From Scalesia atractyloides (Eukaryota; Streptophyta; Magnoliopsida; Asterales; Asteraceae): DNA of 64,000 bases. The notes under the pieces were generated by a model, which saw only the letters and a program-made list of their open reading frames with translations, was not told the DNA's origin and made no database searches. Of the stretch, positions 22,687-33,921 are shown piece after piece (within the stretch, counting starts at the first letter, position 1; each line of letters starts with the position of its first letter). Made by a program: the position numbers and the translations under genes. Location of the stretch: NCBI GenBank assembly GCA_947069175.1, contig CAMTDV010000003.1:81879978-81943977 (forward strand), in the 5' to 3' direction.

Positions 22687-24723
22687 ATGGAACACAGGCT
22701 AGCTAATTCACTAATAATGACAGTAAATGAAAAGAAATTCATTGAAAGTGCATTACTTGCAGACATTAGGGTTGATGGTAGGAGGCCTTTTGACTATAGA
22801 AACCTAACTATTAGTTTTGGCAGGTAATATACACCTAAAGTTTATATTTTTGTAAAACTTTTTTATGTTAAAATGTTAGGAGATGAAATATGAAATTATG
22901 AATAGCCTGTTGGCATGTGTGTTATAAATGTAGTGAAGATGGTTCAGCAGAGGTGCAGCTTGGTCAGACTCAAGTTCTCGCTTTTGTCACTGGTCAACTT
23001 AGTCAACCGTATAGAGACAGGCCAAACGAAGGGTCTTTCGCAATCTATACCGAGTTTTCACCGATGGCTGATCCTTCGTTTGAACCGGTTCGTCCTGGAG
23101 AGACTGCCATTGAACTGGGTCGAATTGTAGATCGTGGTTTAAGGTGTCAGTGTAATATTTTCAAATAATCATGAAGTGTACACGTATTTGATGAGATTGA
23201 TCTTGCAGGGAAAGCAGGGCGGTAGATACAGAATCGCTTTGTGTTATTGCAGGGAAGTTAGTATGGTCTATTCGGATTGACCTTCACATTATAGACAATG
23301 GAGGGTAAGTTTGAAAAACTCGATACAAATCCAAAAGGATGTATTATTTTTGTTGTCATTTATATTTATATTCAGTTAAAGATCGTTTATGTGAAAACAG
23401 AAATCTTGTTGATGCTGCCAATATTGCTGCTTTGGCTGCATTGTCAACATTTAGGAGGTCTGAATGTACATTAGGAGGAGAAGATGGTCAAGAGTTGATA
23501 GTACATCCACCCGACGTGAGTTTTCTCTGCGTTTTCACTAACATAATAATAGTGTTTGTAGACGTTATAGAAAACACTATTTTCAATAATGAAACTCTCA
23601 CGTGTGCATTGAACAGGAGAGGGAGCCACTTCCATTAATACTTCACCATTTTCCAGTAGCAGTAACGTTTGGATTTATCGGTAAAGAAAACACCGTGGTA
23701 TGCAAAATGAATCTTAAAACTATATTCTATACCTCATGTACGGTTAGGTTCTCGTAATTTAATTGATGGTGCAGGTGATTGACCCGACTCACTACGAAGA
23801 GGCTGTGATGGGTGGATCAATGACCGCTACACTCAACACAAACGGTGATGTTTGTGCTATTCAGAAAGCTGGTGGTGATGCAGTCTCGCAGACTGTTATT
23901 ATGCAGTGTTTGCGCATCGCTTCCGTGAAGGCTGGTGATATAACCAGTAAAATAAAGGATGCCGTGAGTCTCTTCAAGTTTATATAGTTTTGAATATTTT
24001 TTTTCAATCGTAATATAATGTATTGATCTGTTTGCAAATATGTATTTTCAGGTTGAATCTTATAATACACAAAGATCATTAAAGAAAATCAAACGTCATA
24101 ATCCCGATCAACAGGGTTCCAGTGAGGTGGCAAAGCGTCACATGGAAAGATCAACAGTTGGTTCAGATCAATCTGGTATTGCAAGCCAATTCAATGAACA
24201 CGATAAAACAAACAAGAGAAACAGCACGTTGAAGGGTTTTAGTGGTGGTCCTGCAAGTTGGTATGGCTCAAGCTCGAAGCTCACCCGAAATCAGCTCGTG
24301 AATTAACGAGCTGGGCCGAGTGGGCCACCCCTGAATGGTTTCTTATAAATATTTGATGTATATTTGTCAAAATTTTTTTCAGGGACCCGTATTCAAAGGG
24401 TGTTGATGGCGATGCGTTGAGAACTTCTCTAGCTTCTCATGGTATTTAACCTAACTTTTTTTTATTAAACTGCTACAAACTATTCGTCACCAACATATAT
24501 CCTTAATTTCTTTCTTATGGGTGAATTTACAGTTGCGCCTCTAGACAAGCCAAAAGAAGAATCGAGTCAAGTGAATCCCGAGACCAAATCTAGCCCAAAA
24601 TCTTCTGATACCAACTCGAATGCTTTGACACACGAAGTTGGATTAGAGAAAAAACAATCAAAGTCATTAAAAGACGCAGTGAAGCCCAAGCACAAGAGAA
24701 GAAACAAGTCGAATGCAAGTTAG
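22687..24723 (+). CDS. RRP45: exosome complex subunit RRP45 (RNase PH domain)
   Basis: A subunit of the hexameric RNase PH ring of the RNA exosome (nucleus and cytoplasm), which pairs with RRP41 and is itself normally non-catalytic. Ten coding exons: 22687-22823, 22934-23143, 23209-23304, 23401-23515, 23617-23697, 23775-23963, 24052-24260, 24383-24441 and 24533-24723 give nine intervals that join in frame to 428 codons, with the UTR exon as the tenth. All junctions have GT-AG ends. The start MEHRLANSLIMTVNEKKF, then DIRVDGRRPFDYR, EFSPMADPSFEP, ELGRIVDRGLR, AVDTESLC and NGGNLVDAANIAALAAL match plant RRP45 throughout. RNase PH fold spans about residues 28-280. The C-terminal tail is low-complexity and ends in a Lys/Arg cluster (KPKHKRRNKS), a possible nuclear signal. 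Reading on past the exon at 24260 reaches a stop after 16 codons, so retention of that intron would truncate the tail. In Arabidopsis two paralogues exist, RRP45A and RRP45B/CER7; which is the orthologue is not decided here. Confidence 0.95.
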
Positions 24724-25706
24724 ATCAGCAGGGACCGGGCCAGGCCTTTTTTGTTCAACCTGTACAATATATTCTATCATTGAAGCCGATTTTTGTTCTT
24801 GTGCTTTGATTTTGGCCCAGGCGTTATTTGACTTGAGAGGATATGGGTCTCAGGCTCTCAGCAACTGAAACTCTTTTGTGGAATGAACGAACTATGTGTA
24901 TAAGGACGAGCTTAGAAGTTAAGTGATCCGTTGTTTCGATGTTCTGAAATCGAATGCCATCTTCTGGAGTAAGTCCTTATTTCGATTTTGATTATACCGT
25001 CTTAAAAAAGTCATGTATTGTTATTTCTTGGTTTTGTTAATTGTAGAAGTTTTCAACCTGTTTTGTTAATTTTTTTAATCCATTGTATACTTAGGCTATT
25101 TACGCTCTAGATAGTTTTGGCTGTAGTGGTACGGAAAGAATAATGCATTGATTTGTGGTCTAATGTAACTTTTAAATGTTCTAGATCTTCGCCTAGAATG
25201 CTAATACTATCAGTCTGGCCCTGGATACGCGAGATCCTAGTATGTTGGTCATTTACATCGTATCAGCTCCCCAAGTATTAGACATCCTAATTTGACTTCA
25301 TAAAAGGGTACTTTAGGGGAAAGAGGTATCTTTGTTGTATATTTATACAAATGTTAGTTTTGTAGAGTTAGATGCAGTGACAGATCTAAGAAATCTTTTA
25401 CTGGTGTAACCGAATTTGGTCTTCAAATATCCTAGACGTATTTTTGCTATATTGGACAAGGTCACTTACTCTAAAAAACATAAAAACAACTTAAAAACCT
25501 TAGTAATCTTGAAAATAAACAACAATACGAGTAAACATGACATCAAAAATTTAAAAATATTTTACTCAACTGATTAACTTTAAAATAAACAATGAACTAA
25601 TATCATAAACAGATAAAAATGTTCTAATCATTTTTGTAATCATAATAAGGGACAAAATATGTGAAAACTTATTTAGAACATGAAAGTAAATGTGTTGTGT
25701 TTGAAA
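24724..25706. other. RRP45 3' flank and intergenic
   Basis: The first 100-250 bases probably contain the 3' UTR (TACAATATATTC at about 24761). Further on there is no supported gene. Confidence 0.5.
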
Positions 25707-25740
25707 CTAGTAAATCTACCCGCGTGATGCGGCGGGTACA
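25707..25740 (-). mobile_element. Helitron-like 3' terminus
   Basis: On the minus strand the hairpin ACCCGCCGCATCACGCGGGT is followed by AGATTTA and CTAG, then T. A short GC-rich hairpin about 8-10 bp before a terminal CTRR inserted before T is the Helitron 3' signature. The body would extend rightward, perhaps to about 26475. A second, degraded hairpin of the same kind (GTACCGCGCGTTGCGGTGGTAC, about 25938-25959) followed by similar sequence suggests a head-to-tail duplication. No Rep/helicase is present. Confidence 0.55.
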
Positions 25741-27520
25741 AATGTAAAGTAACTTAGATTTGTGCAGTAAAGATCTGAACTGTTTTTAAACAAAATTTAC
25801 GTTAAAACGTAGATAAACTAAACATATACATAAAAATAAGCAGGAAAGCGAGAGAAATTTACGTCGAACACAACATGAACTTATACTGATACATACAAAA
25901 GTTAAGTAAAAAAATATGTTTTTTTAAGTTAAAAATGGTACCGCGCGTTGCGGTGGTACGGAAACGTAAAGTAAGCCGAATTTGTAAAATCTAATGAAAA
26001 TATATTATATTTGACGCGACTTGTTTTAAAACTAAATTTATGCCAAAACGTGGATTAACTGAAAACGTACAAAAAAAACGAAAAAAACATATTATATCTG
26101 AGTCTTCCCGTTTTCAAGGAAACGTAATCAACTTGAATTTATACCGACACGTTCATAAATACAAACACGTAAAAATGATTATAAAGTTGAAGGGTTGCTA
26201 CTGACAATACTAAATGTTGAAAGGTAAAGACTAGAATAAACTAAAACTTACTAAAAGACAAAAAAAAACCGTAATCAACATGTATTTATACAAACACATA
26301 CATAAATATAAACACGTAAAAAATGATTATATAGTTTTTAGAAAGTTGAAGGATTGTAAGTGTTAATACTAAATGTTGAAGAGTAAAATTAAGAATAAAA
26401 TTTTTAGAAAGTTGAAGGGTTATAAATATTAATACTAAATGTTAAAGGGTAAAAAACCTCGACTAATGGCAGGCTGCCATACAACAACCTGCCAGTGTTG
26501 ATCCAACTTATTTTGTAAGCTTTATAGAATATAGAATATAGAATTTTGTATGTGCATGTGTTGGAGATAGAAGTTGTGAACTTGTGATCGATGTGACACT
26601 AATGTGTGAAGTCATGGCATGGGCCGGCCCTTTTAATCAACATTAAAAGCTAAGTGCAACCACAAACCACTATTATGATTTGATTAATAGCATTTAATTA
26701 TGTAACATCAATGTACTTTACGTGTAAACATTAGGAAGGCCCATGACCTAGCCTACGACCTTCAAATCACCTTGAAGGGCCTCTTGTCTAAAAAGAAATA
26801 TCCTTACAACCACCATTGAGTGTGACCGCGAGTGAGATCCAACAATGAAATTCAGAGGTTAGTTCTAAGGATTTAAGTGTCATGTTCGAGCTTTATAAAA
26901 TGTCATTAGTCCCTAACGAATTAAATTATATAAACTAATTTTTTTAGTATTTTAATGTTATTAATTTCTTATTAAGGTTAAGGAATAATCTTATTAAGGT
27001 TAAGGAATAAATATTGGGCTCAACAATTTTTTTGGTATTGGGCCAATAAAGTTTAAGATTTTATATTGGGTTTGGTCTATTTTTAATTTTTTAAGTAGTA
27101 GGCCAATGAGTTTTTTAGGTTTTATATTTAAAAAATACATATAGAAAACATTTAGACTCTCTAAAAGACGGCTCAGACATGGGGTCTTCCGTACCCATGC
27201 TCTGGGCCGGCTCTGGTCAAATTCACAAGACCGGGAAGCTAGAGTAAATGTGATATACGATATAAGCTCAATGAATTCATTTTTGTGGCGACAAATTCAC
27301 AAGATCGGCTATGGTCAAATTCATTTTTGTGGCTGCAATGAATCGAATATTTGTTAAATCATTGAAAAGTTAATGAATTGAATACTCATTGTACTAACTG
27401 TGAACTGTTTTCTATAAATCCATTTATTAAACAAATGGACACGAACACATTTTCTATTGATTTAATAGTAAAATTACGCAGGTGGTCCAACAAAATTACT
27501 TTTTATGCAGTCCCAATTAT
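25741..27520. other. non-autonomous Helitron-like body and intergenic
   Basis: AT-rich non-coding DNA with repeated phrases such as AATACTAAATGTTGAA (about 26203, 26367, 26430), likely the body of the Helitron-like element. Beyond about 26500 there are weak GGGCCGGCCC and GGGCCGGCTC motifs (26623, 27205) that may be worn MITE ends, and a partial direct repeat around 27275-27335. No gene. Confidence 0.4.
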
Positions 27521-27529
27521 TTACTCAAC

Positions 27530-29035
27530 GAGTTAAATGCTTGGTTGGTCCCTGTGGTTTATGAAATTGCAGATTTGGTCCTAATGGTTCATTAATTACA
27601 CACTTGGTCTCAGTAGTTTTAATTTTTGCACTCGGGTGGTCCTTACCACTAACCTTTGTTAGATACTTTAGTTAAGTATACGTAAAAAAATTACTATATT
27701 ACCCTTGAATAATTAAAAAAATAAAAAAAACATAAAGAATAGAGGCCCACTACTCATCTTCTTCATCACTCCTCCCCTCTCTCTCTCTCAAAAACCCAGT
27801 CACCACCACCACCTCTCCTTCACAACCTGCAACCACCACCTCCACCGTATACCCACCTCCTCCGCCGTCACCTTCGATCACCGCCTCTACCTCTACCGTA
27901 TACCCACATCCTCCACCTCCACTACCACCATCACCTTCAACCCACCACCTCCGAGTGTCATCACTTTGCTTTTGTTCGCTGGATATTAATGTTAACTATA
28001 GTTATGAAATTATCCATCTGAACTGAACTGCCATTATTGCAATAGAGAACAAAAATTGGTTACTTCTTGAATCTTTGAAATCCCAATGGAGATAATAGAG
28101 AAAATTACAAACTGTGTTGTTGAGCTTATGAAATCCTATGATCTAAACTAAAAGAAATCTGGTCTTTTGCAACAGGAAATATGGAGAAATCTTGCTTTGT
28201 ACTTATTCATTTTGACAAAGGAACACCAGCACATGCCAATGATATCAAGGAAGCTCTTGAAGGAAATGATGATACTGCAAAGCCAGATGCCATGAAAAAA
28301 GTAATAATGCTTTTGCTGAATGGGGAATCACTACCACAACTTTTTATCACTATCGTTCAGTATGTTCTTCTTCCTTCAGAGGATCACAAAGTTCAAAAGC
28401 TACTCTTTCTTTATCTTGAAAACTTCAAGAAAAAGATCAAACCTGACTTGAGTTTAATATGCCAAAACTTAAATAACAATCTCTTTAACGGAAATGATTA
28501 CATTCGTGGTGTAACTTTAAGGTTTCTTAGCTGCTTCTGTGGAACAGAGATCATTAAGCCCTTGATTGGCGAAATAAAAGTTAGTATGTTAAGTATGAAT
28601 CCAGTTGTAAGGAGAAGTGCCTTACTAGTAGCAGAGGCCATTTACAAGCTTCCAAACAGGGGTGACATAAAAGATTTGAATAATGTACATGTTATCAACT
28701 GAATGTGGGTATACGGTGGTGGAGGTGGTGGTTGCAGGTTGTGAAGGAGAGGTGATGGTGGTGATTGGGTTTTTGAAAGAAAGAGAGGAGGAGTGATGAA
28801 GAAGATGAGTAGTGGGCCCTTCTTCTTTATTTTTTTTATTTTTATTTTTTTAATTATTCAAGGGTACTATAGTAATTTCACATATACTTAACTAAGAAAT
28901 CTAACAAAGGTTAGTGGTAAGGACCACCCAAATGCAAAAATTGAAACTACTGGGACCAAGTGTGTAATTAGTGAACCATTAGAACCAAGTCTGTAATTTT
29001 CGTAAACCATAACGACCAACCAAGCATTTAACTCT
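27530..29035. mobile_element. Pack-MULE-like element carrying beta-COP (copy B)
   Basis: A 1.5-kb element of the same TIR family as 884-2318 (GAGTTAAATG, TTGGTTGGTCCCTGTGGTTT). The inverted repeats are about 330 bp: 27530-27865 on the left and about 28700-29035 on the right. They include matching subterminal stretches (CCTTCACAACCTGCAACC; CCACCGTATACCCAC). The flanks TTACTCAAC (27521-27529) and TTACTCAGC (about 29036-29044) form a 9-bp target duplication with one mismatch. Between the TIRs lies a fragment of a host gene, the N-terminal part of coatomer beta subunit. There is no transposase, so it would have to be moved by another MULE. This is the definition of a Pack-MULE. Confidence 0.85.
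28181..28702 (+). pseudogene. captured coatomer beta subunit (beta-COP) N-terminus
   Basis: An open frame of 173 codons that begins at the same Met as plant beta-COP (MEKSC...VHFDKGTPA-type start). It keeps recognisable adaptin/HEAT-repeat segments: IKEALEGND, DAMKKVIMLLLNGE, LPQLFITIVQYVL, SEDHKVQKLL, LICQNL, YIRGVTLRFL and VRRSALLVAEAIYKLP. Beta-COP is normally about 950 residues and coats COPI vesicles at the Golgi; only the first ~17 % is here, ending in unrelated residues just before the right TIR. Upstream, TTTTGCAACAG directly before GAAATATGG looks like the end of a 5' UTR intron, implying capture of genomic DNA rather than a processed mRNA. The central part (about residues 85-100) has diverged most. 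No stop or frameshift interrupts it. Whether it is transcribed is unknown. Confidence 0.85.
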
Positions 29036-29340
29036 TTACTCAGCTATTGGCTATAGTTCGGTTTATCTTAATCAACTCATTTTTTATTAATCACCCACAA
29101 CTTAAGTGGAAAAGGGTTATGAGTAAGTAAACATATGATATCATAAGAGTGGTTTCTAAAAAGTAAAGATGAAATGCAAAATTTCAACTTGGCACATGAT
29201 GACATGAACCATTATTTGTGTAATTTACTATTAATACATGTAACAAACAAACGAAACGAACAAGCTTTAAATAAATATAAATAAAAAAAATACTTTGATA
29301 AAGTCATAAAGTTAAAGAATAGCTTGAATTTTTAATTAGA

Positions 29341-29665
29341 GATTTTGAATTCAATAACATCAACATTGGCCGATAGAATTTTTAACTTTCGATTTGTATC
29401 ACTCCACTCCCAACTTTCAACTTATTGACCGATGCCACTTCCAAACTAACCCAGTTTGCTGACATCTGCTGTCACATCATTAAAAAATTCCATGTTAGAT
29501 GCCACGTCAACACACAAGTACCACATCAGCAAAAAACTAATTGGGTTAGGGTTCAGTTATTTTGAGTGTGTTATCGACCAATAAGTTGAAAGTTGAGAAT
29601 GATGTGGTACAAGTCAAAAGTTGAAAATGTTATTGAACAATTGGTGAAAGTTAGAATTATTTAAA
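29341..29665. mobile_element. fold-back element (MULE-like MITE)
   Basis: Inverted arms of about 110 bp (29341-29450 and 29545-29665). Both contain CAACTTTCAACTTATTG and a TTCAATAACAT-like outer motif. The short spacer contains CACGTCAACACAC. Non-coding. Confidence 0.65.
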
Positions 29666-31290
29666 TCTAATAATTATATAAAAAAGAAATTGCATTGAAA
29701 GGTCAATCTCAAGCTATTGAAACTTTGAAAGTGATATCATATATGTATATTTATGATGAGTGTGGTTGGGGAAAGGGAAGACGACAATGTAAAATCGCTG
29801 ATCATATATATCAAAACATATATCCATGATCATATATGCCTTATTTTATGATTAATTACTGTAACAAAAAAAAAACTTACTATATATTTGTTGATTTTCA
29901 TATTTTTCAAACGGCTTTTGTTTGATTTTAATATGTTTAAATTTCAAAAACTACTAAAAATGTCATTGTTGGTTAGTTATAACAAAATCAATAAATAAAA
30001 CTAGTAAGAAATATAACTGAGATTTCAATTTCTTTCTAGTAGAACAAACGGTCCCCTTGTATCACCAATGTTTAGTCTCATTCCACAGGTAACAAAGAAT
30101 ATCGTTATATACCAACTTATATCCTTTTCTCCTAAATTTAGTTTATTTGGAATCATTTGCCTTAGTATTTAACACTTGAGCCAACCACTTGCGAACTCAA
30201 TAATTTTTATTCAGTCGAAATTTTTTAAGTGTTGTCTATCACCAAGTATTTTTTTTACGGTTTGAGTCAGACCTGATCACATAATAAAAATATAAAACCA
30301 ATTTTTCAGCCCAAAAAGTTTCAAACCCAAGTTGCCAAGCCGAAAAAACTGAACCCATCGTAAAAACCCAAACTTTGAAATTTCCGTTTTTGGTTTAGTA
30401 TGAGTCCAAAATTGACCCATACACACCCCCTAAAACCGATGACAAGTGTCTTAGCAAAATCGTTGATTGAGTTTTTAAATTGAAACTCGGGTGGGTGTGC
30501 GATCAATAAAAATGTGGCTCTTTCATCTCTTTTTTTACTAGTTATTAAAAAGGATAAATGGTGCCAAGGTTAAAAAATGGGCTTACTTATTATGTTTTTT
30601 GTTAATTATTTATAACAGGTTTATAAAATTATATATATGCATAATTTTTAAATCTTAAACAAATACGTCTTGGTATTCAGTGTTAAAATTTCATGGTTGG
30701 TTTCAAAGTTTTAAAGTTTCATTCATGGTTGGTTTCAAAGTTTTAAAGTTTCATTGAGGCCGTTGTCAAAATTTCATGAGAGTCGGTATCAAAGTTTCTT
30801 AAGTGTTGCTCGAGATTAAATCACATAGATAGGTAAAAAAAATCATGGAGTGCGGGTCAATCCCATTTTCAAAACATCGGTACGCTTATTAGCCCGGCCC
30901 TGCTCTTTAAGATGTTAAGAATCCTGATTCTGCTTGCTTGGCCACCCCTTCTTCAAACGTCCCCTTATTACGACCCATTGATGTCATGAACGTAAAATTA
31001 AACAATACAAGGCACGTGATACACTGAATGCATTTATGCATCTTTAAATGTGGTCACCATATTTCTTACCAGGCTTCGATTTATGTACTGAGAAATGTCT
31101 AGAAAGGCAATGGGAATTATTATATGTCTTTGTGTTTGTAAAATTTATGATAGTTTTAATTATATAAAAACTAATCAGAAAGAGATAATGTGGTAACGAG
31201 GTCATACAAATTAGCTAATCAAACAAAAGTCTTTTATAAACTAAAAATATACACATCGATCCAACAATATCAACTGTCGTTTTGAAAATC
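29666..31290. other. AT-rich intergenic, nothing coding
   Basis: No gene recognised. A 32-bp direct repeat, TCATGGTTGGTTTCAAAG..., occurs at 30691 and 30723. Confidence 0.5.
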
Positions 31291-31540
31291 CATCACTTGT
31301 GGCCCAGTGGTAAGGAGACTTGGGTTCTCTGATGGGGACTCAAGTTTAACCCCCACTTATGTCACTTTGGTGGATTAGACAATTATAGATAGAGCCTAGC
31401 CTCCTTGCTGAGGTGGTAGGGTCTATCCTAAGCCCACCCTGGTTTTCGTCCCACTGTGAGTTACCTCAGAGAATTATGCTCTTGTGGTGACATAACGACT
31501 ATCAAGTGGCAGCCATCGAAATATGTTGGTGCATATGATT
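31291..31540 (+). mobile_element. tRNA-derived SINE
   Basis: Box A-like TGGCCCAGTGGTAAGGAG (about 31302) and, about 35 bases later, a degenerate box B (CTCAAGTTTAACCCC) open a segment with GAGGTGGTAGGGTCTATCC and TGTGAGTTACCTCAGAG, typical of dispersed SINE bodies. The 3' end is uncertain. It is not a functional tRNA. Confidence 0.55.
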
Positions 31541-31759
31541 GTATATTTTGATGTTGAAAAAATTAGATCATACAAGTTGAATGCCACATAATGGTTGCAT
31601 GATCATATGTTATACTCCCATTTCTTAAATCAACAAAAGAGATGATAAGTAAATGCACTCTAATTTTCTTATTTAACGATCAAATTTTTCTTTCAGAAGA
31701 AATAGTGTCTGATTATTTACCTAGAAACAAAGTTATGTTTCTTAAGCACTTATTTAACG

Positions 31760-32040
31760 AGTTAACTGCCATTTTCGTTCCTATAGTTTGCCTAATTATG
31801 TCAGTCCTGACCAATTTTAAGTTTGTATCATTTCCTTCCATGTCAGTTCCATCCAAAAAGATGTCAGTTAACTGTCATTTTCGTCTTTGTGGTTTGTCCA
31901 GTTATTCGAATTAGCCTTAGGTTTTTTTATGAAACTAGCATGTTTCAAGAATGTTAGGGACGGAACTGGTTCAAATTTAAAATTTGGTCCGAACTAACAT
32001 AATTGGACAAACCATTGGAATGAAAATGACTGTTAATTCT
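31760..32040. mobile_element. fold-back element (MULE-like)
   Basis: Inverted arms of about 80 bp. The left has GTTAACTGCCATTTTCGTTC and TAATTATGTCAGT. The right, in reverse complement, has TTAACAGTCATTTTCATTCC and CAATTATGTTAGT. A third, internal partial copy of the arm sits at about 31865-31905. No coding content. Confidence 0.65.
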
Positions 32041-32535
32041 ACGTTTAACATTACATTAGAATCCTTTTATTTTGAAATCGAGTTATATCTTTTTATGCGT
32101 TTCTACATTTCTTTATTACTTAAGGCGTGTTCCTTGTATGTCAGTTTAGTTTTATATTTTTTTTGTGTATGTTGGGTTTGCCTTTTTTATGTTTATTTAA
32201 TGCTTTTGAATAATTATCCTAAAACTAAGTTTTTCATTCTATAATTTGTAGAATGTGCATCATAGTGTTCTACAACAAGGAGGATTTGACACCCATAAGG
32301 CTCAGTGGAGTCGAGTCCGGGGAAGAGTCGGGGAGATTTGGCCCCGACTGGTAATACCATCCCCTAGATCTAGGGTTTGTTTTTTCACTGAGAATCGGTT
32401 AAGCCTCATTAGTCCACATGGAGAGATGGGGATGATTGTGACCGTTAAGAAAATAATTTCAAATCTATAAAATCAACTAAACTAACTCATATTTCTCACA
32501 AAAAAAATTACTTTTCTCCTAAATTCTTCACATCA
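32041..32535. other. intergenic, nothing firmly recognised
   Basis: T-rich stretch to about 32245, then a GC-richer patch (32255-32420) with CCGGGGAAGAGTCGGGGAG that may belong to the left end of the adjoining Harbinger element. No supported gene. Confidence 0.4.
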
Positions 32536-33137
32536 TGAAGCGTCTCATGTACAACTACTTAGTCACTATTTAACAATGATAAACGTTACCCTAACGGTTT
32601 CGGATGGGTAAAGAATTGTTTTTGCAAATCGTATGTGACTTTGAGATAAAAGTACTTTCATACGATATACGATGCTAGAGGTGCTTTGAGTTTTATGATG
32701 TTACAAAAGTGCACGCCAGTTTTACGACAACTAGCATACAGGTTTACTCCGGATGCGCTTGATGATTGTATATGCATATGATTGAGAGAACATCACATGA
32801 CCTCTTACAAGGGTTTTGCGATGGTGTTATTAGTTTGTATGCGGTACATGAGTGACAACATGGCTTTCTTGGAATGATAGGGAGCATAGATTGTATACAC
32901 CGGCTTTGGAGAAACTGTCCACGAGAATGTTGAGGTCAATTCACAAGGGATGATTATAAGATTTCGACGATTATGCTTGAAGTGGTGATGTCTCAAGATT
33001 TGCGGTTTTGGCATGCGTTTTTTGGACCCCTTGTCAAACAACAACATCAACTTCCTCGACCGATCGCATTTGTTTGATAGTTAAATGGATGGATCCGCCC
33101 TTCACTGTCCTTTCGTGGCAAATGGAGTCCAATATAT
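32536..33137 (+). pseudogene. PIF/Harbinger transposase remnant, 5' part
   Basis: Broken frames encode the core of a plant PIF/Harbinger DDE nuclease (ALP1-like). A stretch near 32640-32760 matches the FRM...YDxRGxxGF...L region in pieces. At 32855-33030 a better-preserved run has GMIGSIDCIHRLWRNCP, WGQFTRDDYK, TIMLEVVMSQDL and WHAFFGP. GxxGSIDCxH holds the first catalytic Asp. Several stops and frameshifts are present. The gene is cut at 33137 by LTR D and continues at 35613. Confidence 0.75.
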
Positions 33138-33354
33138 TGTAACACCCCAAAAAATGGGTTTTGATAATTAAACCACGCTAATATTAAAGAGCGGGTAAAG
33201 TACCGGTACCGATAAAACTTAACCCGTAAATAAAATAAGTAGAACAAATTAACCTACTTGGTAACCTGTAAATAAGTAATAAAACAATGAGTTGTAGCCT
33301 ATTAAAATCAAAACTTAACTTGAGGGACAAAAGTTGTCAAAAGGAAACTTGGGT

Positions 33355-33398
33355 TTTATAAAAAAATAATAACACACAACACACATAGTGTGTGTGTA
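33355..33398 (+). promoter_or_regulatory. TATA box and CA/TG palindrome, LTR D
   Basis: TTTATAAAAA followed within about 10 bases by ACACACAACACACA, TA, then GTGTGTGTGT. Shared with LTRs C and E. Confidence 0.55.
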
Positions 33399-33886
33399 GG
33401 TCGATCCTCAGGAGAACAAAACAAGGCAAACCCTTGTTCTTTCAAAGATCATCAAAATTGAAGAAGGAATTGGACCCCAAATTCGTGCATGAACATAAAT
33501 ATCGATCACCTAGACGAGGGGATCACAAGGTATGTTTAAAAACCTAGATTGGTGAAGGTCATGATTTGAGACAAGTAGAATACTTGCAATTAGGTTGTTG
33601 GATTATGATCCAAAGATGAAATTAAGTGTATGTGTATGCTTGATTTCGTTAGACATAAAGAAATTATGAAATATTTGATGTAAGATTGCTTGTAAGTGAC
33701 TAACAAGTAGGTTATGAAGTGGGTTTTGATAATATGATGAAGAAGATGATATACTGGTGTTTAGAATAGTAATAGAAAGATGCTTGAATAATCTATGAAT
33801 TCGAGTACATGTTCATACTTGCCATGGAATGAGTTTTTCTATGATATGATGTAATATTCATGTTAAATGGTGTTTGAAATCATCAT

Positions 33887-33921
<35 letters not shown>

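Noticed and set aside
24040..24306. Continuous frame suggesting RRP45 ends at 24306
   Set aside because: A GTATGG donor at 24261 and two further exons keep frame to 24723 and restore a plant-type RRP45 tail; the frame past 24260 is intron.
26616..27215. GGGCCGGCCC / GGGCCGGCTC pair as MITE ends
   Set aside because: Too short a match beyond the core and no target duplication.
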